Under the pieces are notes generated by a model. The model saw only the letters and a list, made by a program, of their open reading frames with translations. It was not told the origin of the DNA and did not search any database. A program made the translations under genes and the position numbers. A stretch of 64,000 nt of DNA from Pictodentalium vernedei. Lineage: Eukaryota > Mollusca > Scaphopoda > Dentaliida > Dentaliidae. Shown here piece after piece: positions 32,690-43,462 of the stretch. Within the stretch, counting starts at the first letter, position 1. Each line of letters starts with the position of its first letter. Where the stretch lies: contig CM062297.1 of the NCBI GenBank assembly GCA_031216915.1, positions 367,611,704 to 367,675,703 of the forward strand, written 5' to 3'.

Positions 32690-33920
32690 GCTCAACCCTC
32701 AGATCTCACTCATATGTGGGTGATGTGATGCGGGGTGTGTGCGTAGTGGTCGACAAGAGGAATAAGGGTGTAGCGAGCACTATAAACATATGAACATACT
32801 CACCCTGCGATGACGGAAAGGAGGAAGCACGGGAAGGAGGAAGTAGACAAGTTCTGAGGTATGCTCGTCCACGTCTTCCATGATCGTGAGCAAGAGAGAG
32901 GCCCCTCTTTCTTATAAAAACATCTGGGGTCAGAGGTTGTTAGAAGGAACTTGTGTCAGTTGGAACTTACGTCCACGGGACGCTCCTTCCTGCCAGTCTT
33001 ATAGCTTCCTCTATGTTCGAAAAGCACACACAAACGCACAAGTCCATTGTCGCCAGCTAGCTCGACCGATGAAGTAGTTACTCAGGCCTCTGAGAACTGT
33101 GACGCCGGGTGTATACGATACGGGCTAGGAGATGATATAGGGTGGAGCGAACAATATGATATGCAACTATGCTCACCCATCGACGACGGAAGGAGGAAAC
33201 TGGCAAGTTCTGAGGTATGCATGTCCAGGTCATCCAGGACCATGAGCAAGAGAGAGGCCTCTCTCTCTTACAGCATCATCTGGGGACAGATGTTGTTGGT
33301 AGGAACTTGCGTCAGTCAGAGTATACGTCCTTGCCTCCTGTCAGGGACGTCCCGTCTAATAGGCAGCCGGGGTCGGCTAGCCTTATGCTTTTCTCTACAT
33401 AACGGACAAAGTGATCTTTATATTGCACAGGGCTATAAAACCCGATGAGTGGTTTCAGTTTCCGGACACCGGTGAAACGGTGAAGATTGAATACGAGGTC
33501 CGTGACCCCGGATGTGTCGCATATGCATTGTATTTAGAGCTAGTGGAAAAGTGCTCAATGATTTTAGACATGGGCTAGGCTTCAAAAGAGATTTACATCC
33601 CTTGTCTATAGCTAGCTCAACTGGCAGATCTCACTTGTATGTGGGTGAGGTGATGCCAGGTATGTCTGTGGCGGTCGAGAGAGAATAAGGGTGTAGCGAG
33701 CATTGTTTAATCGAATCATGCTCAACCCAGTGTTGATGGAAGGAGAAGACGGCAAGTTCTGAGGTACGCTCGTCCAGGTCTCTTCGGACCGCGAGCAAGA
33801 GGAAGACCCCTCTCTCTCTTTCAACAACATCTGAAGCCTGGTGTTGTTGGTAGGAACCTGCATCATTCAGAGCTTACGTACATAGCTATTGTCCGGTACG
33901 CATAGTTCAATTCTTAGCCG
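32690..33920 (+). repeat. Three diverged copies of a roughly 300-bp segment
   Basis: Each unit carries 'GAGCAAGAGAGAGGCC'-like, 'CATCTGGGG', 'TGTTGGTAGGAACTTGCGTC' and 'TTCTGAGGTATGC'. Units are centred near 32880, 33240 and 33790, so spacing is irregular (about 360 and 550 bp). It may be part of a duplicated ORF1 region of DIRS3, but no protein is readable. Confidence 0.55.
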
Positions 33921-34039
33921 GGGTCGGCTACAGTTTTGCTTCTTTAGCATCTACCAAGCACTCCCGACTTCATCTTGGCTAAGTGACTCTGGATTTCCAG
34001 TCTGCATCGTCAAAAGGTCCATCTTTGGTGAAGAAAGTC

Positions 34040-34330
34040 GCACCATCTAGTAGCCAAGGAGATGAGGCTTCATTCATCGGGTCGTCCGCAGTAATAACTA
34101 TATTGGACACCCTGTCCTAGGAGCAGCCGGCAAAGAGGCTATTCATGACCGCTGCTCCTCAGGCCTCCATAATGGACTTGCTGTTGCAGTTGTGCAGCTA
34201 ATTGCAGTATTCCTGCTAATGCAGAAGCACTCAATGTCAGTCTCAAATCTTGAGCTGTTGCATGGTGCTTATTTGGTCCAGTCACCTGCTTGTTTAGATG
34301 CTGGTGACTGTGATTCTAACTGATTTGAAC
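34040..34330 (+). pseudogene. DIRS3 ORF1-like remnant
   Basis: A readable stretch gives AVVQLIAVFLLMQKHSMSVS, then NLELLHGAYLVQSP. It resembles the DIRS1 ORF1 stretch ending NLELELWDVVLDSSP in spacing and key residues (Q, then NLEL, then SP). Stops flank it. The similarity is short and judged by eye. Confidence 0.35.
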
Positions 34331-36717
34331 GTATGATGGAAAGGATAACTTTTCCTTCCGGAACAACTCTTGGATGATATAGATACCATACATTATCATT
34401 TCCTTGAACTTGTCCCAGTGAATCAAAATGCTGTGAGCAATTATGAGAAACCGCTAGCGTAATTGGACGCCGACTTCATCCGGGTAAAGAGCAGGGTAAT
34501 AAGATCTCTTTCTACATGGGTGTCACAGGTCTTCGATTGTGTTGACGACACCATATTTAACTTCCTGCGGGAAAAAGTATTTCGGTTTCTTATCTTCCTC
34601 TGTATTTTTAATCATTTGTGATTGTTCACATACTTTTAAAAACAACAGGGGAAGATGAGGAGAGTTCCTCTGCATTGATTGAGCAGGCTAAAATCCTAGT
34701 TTTCGCCTTACCTTCATCATTTAGCTGTTCGCTTGGATGCAATTGAGAAGATAATTTTTTAGTCAGAGCGAATTTAGTCTCATGATATGGTCTTATGTAC
34801 TTTAATTTTAAGTACTGTGACACATCGTCTATATGGAAAGGAATTTTGTGGTCTTTTGTACCTTTTAAAATTCTTTCCAGACCTAGTATATATATCTCGG
34901 TCTTAACTAATGTTAAGTGGGAGTTATTCTGATACAACGAAGCCTTGTGTCTTCCTCTTTGCATTTGACTAGGTGGAAAACTTATCATAGGTCGCTTTAG
35001 TCTTCCAACTCTAATCTTTATGGTAAGAATCAATTCTCGACTCTTTAAGTTAGGGTCTAATGTACCAACACCAGCAGAAAGAGTACGAGAGGTTGTCCTA
35101 GACTCAGATTAGCTATAAGGACTCATAGCAAAAGTAGAGGTATACCCAAGTCTTTGATGGTAAGCTTTCATTATTGTAGGATTAACTACAAGAAAGCATC
35201 TATACTCGACTCTTTCAGTTGGTGTCTAATCGACCACACCAACAGAAAGAGTTGGAGAGTTTTCCAAGACTCAATTCGCCTATAAGGGCTCATAGCGAAG
35301 GTATTATTAGTTACCCCGTGTCTGATCACATGGTATGGGTTTTTACCTACCGTGTCCCATGAGGCCGAAGGCCGAATGGGATACGGCTGGCTTCGGGTAG
35401 GTTATTTATGATTATCTTTCAGTCGAAAAGCGAATGTTCGGCTATTGTAGCGAGTATAGTTCTTTAGATCACTTGTTTTGTGAACTAGATAATGTCTCAT
35501 GGGATTTATGATAAGATAAACGTTACCCACTATTCATTTGGCTGGTTCATCTGTTGTTTCACAGAGTGAATTAACCAGCTGTTCGGCTCGCTTTTGTCGT
35601 GTTATCTGACGCATTAACAGCGATAGTTTTATGCACCGGATGGAGTTGTGTGGAGCGGCTTGGAATGTTATTTTGATGGGTCGCTTACACACAAGTCTAC
35701 TCCAGTTATTAACTGGAGTGGTAGACATTTTTCCCTCTTGACCTGTTTTGTTTTAGAGAATCGTTTAACATAAGGTCATGTTTGGGCATATATTACGGTT
35801 TTCTCAATTATTTTGGATGTGAGTTCATATATTGCGTTACAATCCTGAGTCCGAGGGTCTCTCTATGCAGGGATCTTGGGACCCTCGGTTATTGGAAATC
35901 ACATATTCAATGATGTCTCATTGTTTACGTTATATCATCAAATTTTTTTTCCGTTCATGTATTTATAGACACAGATCAGAGTTTATCAGACGAGAAGTAA
36001 CTCTTCTTTTGTCATTATTTTTCAATAGAAGGGATGTTTATGTTCATTCTATTGTTAAATAAGTCAGCTATTCGTACTGCTTGGGTTATTTTATCTTCCA
36101 ATTAGCAGTCAGTGCTTAAGATTTCAGCGCATAAGTAAGCACTGGCGCTTATTCTAACTGTATGGCTATTACATGATCTTATGTGGGATCTCTTCAGAAT
36201 AGTTAAGTTTTCGGCACGTGGGAATAATAGTTTCCATTATTTGTGTCTCTAGTATAAGGCTTTTGAGCACATACATTTGACGCTCATCCGTTTTCATGGG
36301 AATGAATGATAGGATATGTGTATCCTTCAATTTATTTGTTTCTCTCGATTTAATTGATTTTATTGAGGTTATGGGGTCTGCTATTGAGCATTCGCCAGAA
36401 GCTTCCCCATGAGAGGGTTTTCTTCTTTAAGGGAAGTTTTATTCTTCACGTCATTCTCAGCTCTCAGTGGCATTACGGAGTATTTCTGACGTGAAAGAAC
36501 TTTATGATCACTATATTATTGCTATCTGCACCAGCAATGATTAAGTAATGTGGATAAGGAGGTTTCGACATATATTTGAATTCCCATCCCCCCCCCCCCC
36601 CCACACACACACACTCACACTGTCGCGTATATATGTTTTAATACATACATACTTTGCGTCTGGGTCATGTTGGATTTTTGCAGTTCTGTTGCATTTGTTT
36701 CCAGTGTCACACGTCAT
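34331..36717. other. DIRS3 interior, unassigned
   Basis: A pair of diverged 180-bp tandem units lies at 35020-35130 and 35195-35300 ('CTCGACTCTTT', 'AGGGTCTAAT', 'AGAAAGAGT'). A palindromic patch at 35355-35400 has 'AGGCCGAAGGCCGAATGGG'. A C16 run plus (CA)n lies at 36587-36615. The minus-strand open frame 34626-35033 (135 codons) matches nothing known to me. No other gene is seen. Confidence 0.45.
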
Positions 36718-38199
36718 CTTCCTCCCCTGGATAATCTTCCCCTCCAGGGGGGAAGATATCCTAGTATATCTTCCCCCCCACCCTGAATATCTTAACCACG
36801 AAATTTTTTTTTGGATTAATTTAACATTATTTGATGATGAAATGGCGAGAAAAATGGGTTTTTTTTGGCAGAATGTTGGTTTTTTTCAGGTTCAACCTGG
36901 ATATCATGCTCTCATCCAGTTGAAAACCTGTGACAAAAAATCATTTCAATATTTTCTCAACTATTCTGGTTCATGTTGTCATGTGGCATGAAGTGTAACT
37001 GTTTTGGGTAGAGAAATTGGTTTTGGATATAAACACTGAGTTAGGGTTGGTTGGAATGAGAGATGGTGGGGGGAGATATCCAGGCCTGGATTATCCAGGA
37101 CTGGATATCTTCCCCCCCCCCCCCCCCCCCCCACCATGACAAAAAATTTGTTGTCGAACATTTGACGCTAATTGATAATGAAACGGTGAGAGAAATGGAT
37201 TTGGGACTTTAAAAATGGTTTCGAATAAACACTGAGTTAGGGTTGGTTGGAATGGGAGATGGGGGGGGGGGGGGGGGGGGGGGAAGATATCCAGGCCTGG
37301 ATATCTTCCCCCCACCATGACAAGTCGAACATTTGACACTAATTGATAATGAAAATGGTGAGAGAAATAGATTTGGGACTTTCCAAAAAAATTTTGTCAA
37401 ACATTTGACATTAATTGATAATGAAATGGGAGAGAAATAGATTTGGGGCATAAGAAATGGTTTCGGATCAACACTGTGTTCTCTTGCACACTGCATGCAT
37501 TCATAAACCATGCTTTGCCTGATAACTGATAGCAAGCCAAATACAATCTATATGGTTATACATTTATACGGTAACATAGAAGCATTTGTGCTGATAGGAA
37601 ATGGAGAAAGGTACTCTTTGTTGAAGCAAGGTGCTGGCGTATTTTTTTAGTACAAAATTGTCGTCCCACAATGTCACCATTTAAAATATGAAAGGCATGA
37701 GCAACTGCAAATAGTCCACAGTCTGAAGTGTTTGTCTGCCTAATTGTTTCAGGAAAAACAACTTTCACTCTGCTTGTTCTCATTGAGGTCTCTCGGAAGT
37801 TTTTTCATTGAAGTGGGGAGTGATCTACATAAACTGTCGTAAATTTCAACAGTCCCTGAAGCGCAACCAATGGTGCTCCCATTCCAACCAACTCAGTGTT
37901 TATATCCCAAAACAATGTTTCCACCTTAAACACTTTTTATCCCCATTTCATTGTCATTTCTGTCATAGGTAGGTTACTGGGTGGGGGCAAGATATCCAGG
38001 ATGGTCTTGAAAAAAAAAAAAAAATTTCTGCAAAAACTCTTTTCTCACCATTTCATCATCAAATAATGTCAAATTAATCAAAAAAAATTTTTTATGGGTT
38101 GGGGGGGGGGGGGGAAGATATCCAGGGTGGGGGGAAGATATACTAGGATATCTTCCCCCCTGGGGGGGGGGAGATATCCAGGGGGAAGATATCCTGTTA
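36718..38199. mobile_element. Fold-back element with G/C homopolymer ends and repeated 'GGGGGAAGATATCC'
   Basis: The ends are inverted: 'CCCCTGGATAATCTTCCCC' at 36727 against 'GGGGGAAGATATCCTG' at 38185. The unit 'GGAAGATATCCAGG' and its complement recurs at 36755, 37075, 37105, 37285, 37305, 38115, 38140 and 38175. G or C tracts are at 37112-37132 (C21), 37261-37283 (G23) and 38101-38114 (G14). A 'GATGAAATGG(C/T)GAGA' block repeats at 36835, 37175, 37350 and 37420. Carries the C48 protease remnant. Confidence 0.65.
37556..37880 (-). pseudogene. C48 (Ulp1/SENP-like) cysteine protease remnant
   Basis: On the minus strand, one frame (about 37880-37800) reads GCASGTVEIYDSL, the strand that precedes the catalytic Asp region in transposon-borne C48 peptidases. 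After a frameshift the second frame (37783-37556) reads VVFPETIRQTNTSDCGLFAV, then AHAFHIL. It has the catalytic Cys in 'DCG' and the oxyanion-hole Gln six residues before it. Only the C-terminal third of such a domain is present; the catalytic His was not found. A transposon-derived fragment inside the G/C fold-back, not a host gene. Confidence 0.6.
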
Positions 38200-39084
38200 C
38201 ACCAGTATTTATTTTCTGATTTTGGAGTCGTTTTATCATACCTACCTCCATTTCTAGATCCTGGTCTCTATTTTATCGGTTCTCAAATCGCATATTCTCA
38301 CATGTTTATAGTTGTAGATACCAAATAGTACACGTTGGAGAGTGTTTTTACCGGATTTAATATTACAGAGGCCTCCTGTGAATGATCTTGAAGCGTGTTT
38401 TCTCTGCAGAGATTGTTCACCTTATCCTGCTTTTGTATGTATATGTTATAATTGATTTCACACTGATTTCATCGTACCTGTTTACGGCATCTGCAGTGCA
38501 TATTTTATAGCAGATAATGTTATTTACCAAAATCATCACTATAGCCTTGGCTTGTGAAGTGGCATTAAGCACCATTTATTATTCATGAATTAATTTTTTG
38601 AGTGCCTGATCGATATTTATTTGTATCATTTCCGGTTTCTGCTTATTGATTCCAGAGCTCCCCCTCTTTCTTTTAAAGTTATGTTCAAAAAAGGGGGGGG
38701 GTGGTCGTTTTGTCCACTTCTCTGCCTGATGGGGTATGTAACTATTGAGGAAGCTGTCTTGTTCGTACTATGTTCGGTGATCAGCTGCAGTATTATTGTG
38801 TGGCGTAGGTTTATGGGAAATTTTCTTTCATTCTCAGTATGCCATAATAATTTTTAGGGCCTAGTCCAGACTAGTCTCTAAAATTGTTTATTTGTTACAT
38901 CCTAATTAACATGATTTTTTGCTTAAATTTAGGATTTACATAATTGGGATCCATATTAGGTTTTCTCTCTTCTATTATGGTATTAAGAGACATTCATGTA
39001 AATTCTAATTTCTTCATCATGGATTGAAGTATTTGATCTATGTTGATCTATCATTTCGGAAGTTCTAGGCCCTCTGCTTTTTTA

Positions 39085-39180
39085 TGATTCAGCTAAGTCC
39101 GGGTCATTGGTTACAGTATAAAAATATGAAAAAATTTATAGTAATTTATATATTTTTTATACTGACCAATGACCCAGATG
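39085..39180 (+). repeat. DIRS3 internal complementary region
   Basis: 'AGCTAAGTCCGGGTCATTGG' plus TTACAGTATAAAA is the reverse complement of the element's left edge (31229-31255). The following AT-rich block and 'CCAATGACCCAG' are the reverse complement of its right edge (39440-39503). Confidence 0.7.
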
Positions 39181-39503
39181 GGAATGGCTCTCCCATTAGT
39201 GGGCAGTACAGGGCACTCATACCTCCCTGCTGAATTATTATAATCTTTTTTCTACAAAGAATGATTTTATTGGCACCAGATTCGGTGACTTCCTGGGGTC
39301 TGTGCCTGCGCGGAGGGTAAAATGTATGGAGGGCCAGTTAGGACTTCTAATTTTCGGTTTTGCATGCAAATTTTTGGGATTGGGGGCAAAATTTGTGTTT
39401 GGCCCTAGATATTTTTGGGTTAGCACCATCTAAGCTAAGTCTGGGTCACTGGTAAGCATAAAAAATATATAAATTACTATAAATTTTTTCATTTTCAACC
39501 ACA
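39181..39503 (-). repeat. DIRS3 right inverted terminal repeat with extension
   Basis: 39240-39455 mirrors the left repeat. The AT-rich 39456-39503 is the right-end extension. Same arrangement at 355-668 and 1575-1876. Confidence 0.7.
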
Positions 39504-39944
39504 GCAGTTGCTCATTTTATAACCTAAGACATTTTATAACTGCTGCCATTATCTGAGTTGAAAAGAAAAACATTTTAAACCCATCAATTTGTAAGCCAAA
39601 CTGTTCACCAGCCATTTAATGAGATAATCCTGTATAATTAAACCTTTTTTTCTGTTCATGCATTTTCAGGCAAACTGATTGGCTAAAGTATTTCTTTTTT
39701 TTCCTTTTTGTAACACAATGAACCCAAAAAACACATTTAGGCCTGCCCTAAACCATGTCCCCAATGTCTGTCTTAAAAATTACATTGCACAGTGTGAATG
39801 GAAAAGAACCCTGTGTGCTCATATTGTTTCAAAATGAAAATTAATTAATATTTATCTCATCATATTAAAAGGACTTACAAAATAAAATTTAATAAACAAT
39901 GAAATCATTATCATGCTTTTTATTCCATGTTCAATTTTTAGCTG
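39504..39944. other. Intronic spacer, nothing recognised
   Basis: AT-rich sequence without repeat or coding structure that can be supported. Confidence 0.5.
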
Positions 39945-40230
39945 TGGCTAGCAGCTCTATAAGTGGCAATGTCGGTCTGTTGGTCTGTCTGTAGGTCTGT
40001 CGGTCGGTCGGTCTGTCTGTGACCAACGAGTTTGTCTGTGACCAACGAGTTTCAAAACTCAATAACTTTTGAAATACTTGTTGGAATGACTTTATATATG
40101 GCATGTAAGTGTATCTTATTGATGTCTAGCCACTGTTCGATGCATGTGTTGTTCCAAATATTTTTCTTAGAGTTATGGCCCTTGATGAAGTTAGAATTTT
40201 GTGAGATTGCACCACCCATTGCAGCTACAG
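39945..40230 (+). repeat. Microsatellite-headed repeat, second copy
   Basis: 'GGCTAGCAGCTCTATAAGTG', a short TCTG/TCGG tract (39972-40020), then 'ACCAACGAGTTTCAAAACTC' and 'GACTTTATATATGGCATGTA'. Same order as 25690-26060. Confidence 0.7.
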
Positions 40231-40404
40231 CGTCGATGTCGCGATTTTTTATATGCGTTCATCGTTTTACCCAAATCAAACGTAAACAATGGCCGGTCAT
40301 AATAATCCACAAATGAAACTCACGTGAACAAAACTTTCCAATTTCCAAATAGCCTGAATGTACTCTTTCTGAGACAGAGTTCATCCAACTTCATGTCATC
40401 TGAG

Positions 40405-41010
40405 TAGGGCTTCACGGTATTCCAATTTGCAATACCGAGTACAGTATTTTTTAAAATATCGCGATATGTGTAAATATCGAGTATTTTTGAACTTACAATC
40501 TTTATTTGATGTGACAATGCAGAATCCCAAACACACACAATACTGCTCATACTTTGCGATAGATCTTGATTGGTATGAATAGTACCGGGTGTAAATTGAG
40601 CAATGAACATAACAATATAAAGCACTTTTTATGTAAATTGTGAAATGGGCATATGGTGGCGAAAAGACGATATATACAGCTTCAGTCAACATTAAGCCAA
40701 TTACAGAGTCACACAAAGAAGCTAACATTCTTCAGTAAATAAATCGCAAAAGAAACATGAGCTACTTTCTTTTATTCTAATAATACTCCTTAACCATAAC
40801 AACTCTTCCCATTGTTTGTATATATTAGTCACTGTCCAAACAATCACCAAACATTCGTATGGTTTATTTCTAAAGCAAAGTACTGCACAAACATTGACCA
40901 AAAGTCAGTACTGCAGCACTTCCTTTGATTTTATTACAACCAGTTATAATGTTGGGGAGTGTAAGTTTATCATTATTTTGAGAAAACCAACATTCTTATA
41001 CCGTGGAGGC
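40405..41010. mobile_element. Possible hAT-like element (weak)
   Basis: 'TAGGGCTTCACGGTATTCC' at the left and 'TTATACCGTGGAGGCC' at the right are imperfectly inverted. 'ATATCGCGATATGTG' palindromes lie just inside, as in the element at 28478. No clear target duplication was found. 41011-41602 shows nothing recognisable. Confidence 0.3.
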
Positions 41011-41602
41011 CAGTATATCGAGTAAGTTGAAATTGATTCGGTATGGTATCGACATTGGAAAAGATACTGAGTTTCGATGAAATACCAAAACCATCTGGGT
41101 TTATATCAAACTCCACATTTACAAACTGTGCTTTCAGTTTCTCAAGAAAAATCAGAATTAAATTTAACTCAGTGTTGCTTTCAATGACCACCCTCCCGTC
41201 AAGTGGAAAAGGGGATTGAAGTTTTATGTGGGCATGGCAAATGACATTCCTTTATGCAGTTCATTGGTCAGTAAAACTTTTTATGATACAAGAACATGTA
41301 ACATTGTAATATTTAACAAAGAATCATAGCGAATGGTTCAAAATTTTGAGTAACACTAATAATTTATTAAAAAAACAACAGGATTTTACCACATAAAAGC
41401 ATCAATGCACATATTTTTATTTACAACACTTCACTAGAAAGTAACCCAAAATGTTTCTCCATCATGAATGTTTATAAAGCTCTCGGATATACTATAAAAT
41501 TTGATGCAGTGTCACTTGACTACAGGCCATATAGTAAAATAATAACTGTATAAATTACAATAGCTTCCGAGGGAAATGAAACAAATGAGGTGTAATATAC
41601 AG

Positions 41603-41842
41603 TACAGTCACCATGGACTAGGTGTAATCCACGCATGGCCAGTTATGTCCATGCATGCATTTACCAGGTGATAAAAATCATCATAAGCAAAATTTGAATT
41701 AATAAAGCACCGGGTTGTAACCGCTGCTTCATTAATTAAATTTATGATTATCATTCCTATAATTAGAGTTTGGAATCTCTTAGTATTCCATCCGTGGAAA
41801 TTTTTCCCACACGTGGAAACTGACCAGCCCATGAAGACTGTA
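41603..41842. mobile_element. TA-flanked MITE 'TACAGTC', copy a
   Basis: Ends 'TACAGTCACCATGGACTAG' and 'GACTGTA' are inverted with outer TA. It matches 45326-45562 throughout ('ATGTCCATGCATGC', 'TTCCTATAATTAG'). Lies 128 bp before the next exon. Confidence 0.7.
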
Positions 41843-41970
41843 CTGTCATTGAATAATGATTAATATCATAACTGCAATGTGGTTCATGGCAAATCAGTTT
41901 GTTTTATGGATTTAGAACAACTATATTTCAATTCTAAAATGAATGTTTTCCTTTTTTTTTAATATTTCAG

Positions 41971-42747
41971 GTACCTCTGACATTAAAGATGCATATCAGT
42001 CAAATAAAAATGATGGTGCATCTCACAAAGGTTCTGTTGATGAATCAGTGTCCCGTTTGAATGAAAATCATTTCTCATCTGATGAAAATGTTAACGAACA
42101 ATTCTCAAAAAATACTTGTATAGTTCAGACTGTTCAAAGCTCAGATAAGAATAGTCTTCCTAATTTACAAGAAGACTATTTTTCTAACCAGAAAAGGATT
42201 GATACACATTCTTTGTCCCATTCATCTCTACCAAAATCAGAAGGCAGTAGTCTGAAACCAATTAGAGATGATTCTGATAGTGATTCAGAGAAAATATGTA
42301 ATTTTGTTACTGATTTGATGGATTCAGATGACAGTGAAAGTGAACCAGCCGGCACTGTTCGCATTAGTCAGGAACAAAGTAATGTTGCAAACAGTGATGA
42401 AATGTCCAGTGATACAACTCTTCAAGATCTCAACAAAATGTGTGAGGAAGCTTCCAAACAGTTTGAAAATTTCCAAGATACATTGGACTCCAGTCATACA
42501 ACAGTTACGCAGAGTGAACCATTACCTAGTGATGTAGAGAAACTACCATACACAACAGAGCATATGATGAGTGGCATATCATTCACTTCTTATAACTCTT
42601 TAAGACGGTCTGGAAGTACACCCTCAACATTTGAAGAAATGTATGAAGATTATGGAGAAATTGTTGATAATAAATGGTATTGGGTTGGAGCAGAATTTTG
42701 CTATTTAGAGAAGCCAGACAAATGTCCATGGTTTACAATTCCTAAAG
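41971..42747 (+). CDS. TECPR1: TECPR1 internal exon: acidic linker and WxWxG segment
   Basis: 777 bp, phase 1 in and phase 1 out. The acceptor is a T10 tract with TTTCAG (41970); the donor is AAAG|GTATTAG (42748). It encodes about 259 residues. Most are a Ser/Asp/Asn-rich disordered linker with an acidic cluster (DDSDSDSEKICNFVTDLMDS). The last 45 residues look folded: FEEMYEDYGEIVDNKWYWVG, then AEFCYLEKPDKCPWFTIP. Here the Trp-x-Trp-Val-Gly and the closing W-F correspond to the conserved segment just before the PH region in TECPR1 (by recall). The long linker lies between the first propeller and the PH domain, as in the family. Two MITEs bracket the exon closely. Confidence 0.85.
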
Positions 42748-42759
42748 GTATTAGATAGA

Positions 42760-43013
42760 CAAGCCAGAAAATTAGCAGACTGTCAGCTGCAAAATGAGGT
42801 CCCCAGAGGGTGAATTTGGTGATGCTACCCTGCACAGCAGGGGTAGCATCACCAAATTTACCCTCTGTGAACCTCAAGCTGAATCAGGGTCTCAAACCAA
42901 AACAGAAAGAGGTACCCAGAGGATAAATTGGCTCACTGTATAGGTTAGCATCAGCGAATTCACCCTCTGGGGACCTCATTCTGCAAATGTCAGATTGCTT
43001 ATTTTCAGGCTTG
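42760..43013. mobile_element. Double-hairpin MITE 'CAAGCCAGAAAAT', copy b
   Basis: Complete copy: 'CAAGCCAGAAAATTAGCAGA' at the left and 'GCTTATTTTCAGGCTTG' at the right are inverted. The inner hairpin 'TGGTGATGCTACCCTG' faces 'GGGTAGCATCACCA'. It starts 13 nt after exon end 42747, so the splice donor core is spared. Confidence 0.8.
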
Positions 43014-43025
43014 TGCATAGATGAT

Positions 43026-43171
43026 CTCCAATGCTTCTCCAGTTTATATCAAAATTTACAAAATGTGTTAAGAAAATTAGGTCTAGACTGAGCTTTAGTG
43101 CAGTCCAGACCTAATTTACTGAATGAGTTTTGTCTCTACATTTCGATATAAACTTGGGAAGAGTTGAAGAT
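43026..43171. repeat. Imperfect 146-bp hairpin
   Basis: The core 'AAATTAGGTCTAGACTGAGC' folds back on 'GCAGTCCAGACCTAATTT'. The outer arms 'CCAGTTTATATC' and 'GATATAAACTTGG' extend the stem. Confidence 0.65.
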
Positions 43172-43210
43172 TCTATTTACTATATGATCTGAAAGCCCCA
43201 CTAAAGATGT

Positions 43211-43462
43211 TTAACCCTTTACACAATGCAGACAATATCAAAATTTATTATTTTAAATATCATTTTTAAAAAATTTCCGAAGAAGTTCAGCAAAACCATA
43301 TCATGTGACCCCTCATTGGAACGAGCTTGACAAGCTCGTTCCAAAGAGGAGGGGTCACATGATATGGTTTCGTTGAAATTTTTTCAAAAATAGTATTTTT
43401 TCAGCTGCTGAATTTGCATATTATGCACCCGGATGTGGCCGATTCATTAGGTAAAGGGTTAA
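43211..43462. mobile_element. Fold-back TTAA MITE, 'CCCTTTACC' family, copy c
   Basis: TTAA at both ends; 'CCCTTTACACAATGC' and 'AGGTAAAGGG' termini. The central hairpin has 'CCTCATTGGAACGAGC'. It is reversed relative to copies a and b. Confidence 0.8.

Larger units (their letters stand above)
31229..39503 (+). mobile_element. DIRS3: 8.3-kb DIRS-shaped element without recognisable RT or recombinase
   Basis: The left terminal repeat (31236-31440) is the reverse complement of 39240-39455, with shared blocks 'TTTTGCATGCAAA'-like, 'GGAGGGCCA' and 'TCACCGAATCTGG'. An internal complementary region lies at 39085-39180. Its first half is complementary to the left end (31229-31255) and its second half to the right end (39440-39503). 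This is the DIRS layout. The interior holds a triplicated segment, a decayed ORF1-like reading and an inserted G/C fold-back. No RT, RNase H or recombinase motif was found. Right ends of two more copies lie at 1-1876. Positions 31500-32500 contain nothing recognisable. Confidence 0.65.

Noticed and set aside
34626-35033. 135-codon minus-strand frame as a gene
   Set aside because: No recognisable domain, no splice support, and it lies within DIRS3 in a region of decayed repeats.
37556-37783. Host SENP/Ulp1 gene
   Set aside because: Only a frameshifted C-terminal piece without the catalytic His, inside a fold-back repeat; transposon remnant.
40405-41010. Certain hAT element
   Set aside because: Terminal similarity is short and imperfect and no 8-bp duplication was found; listed only as weak.
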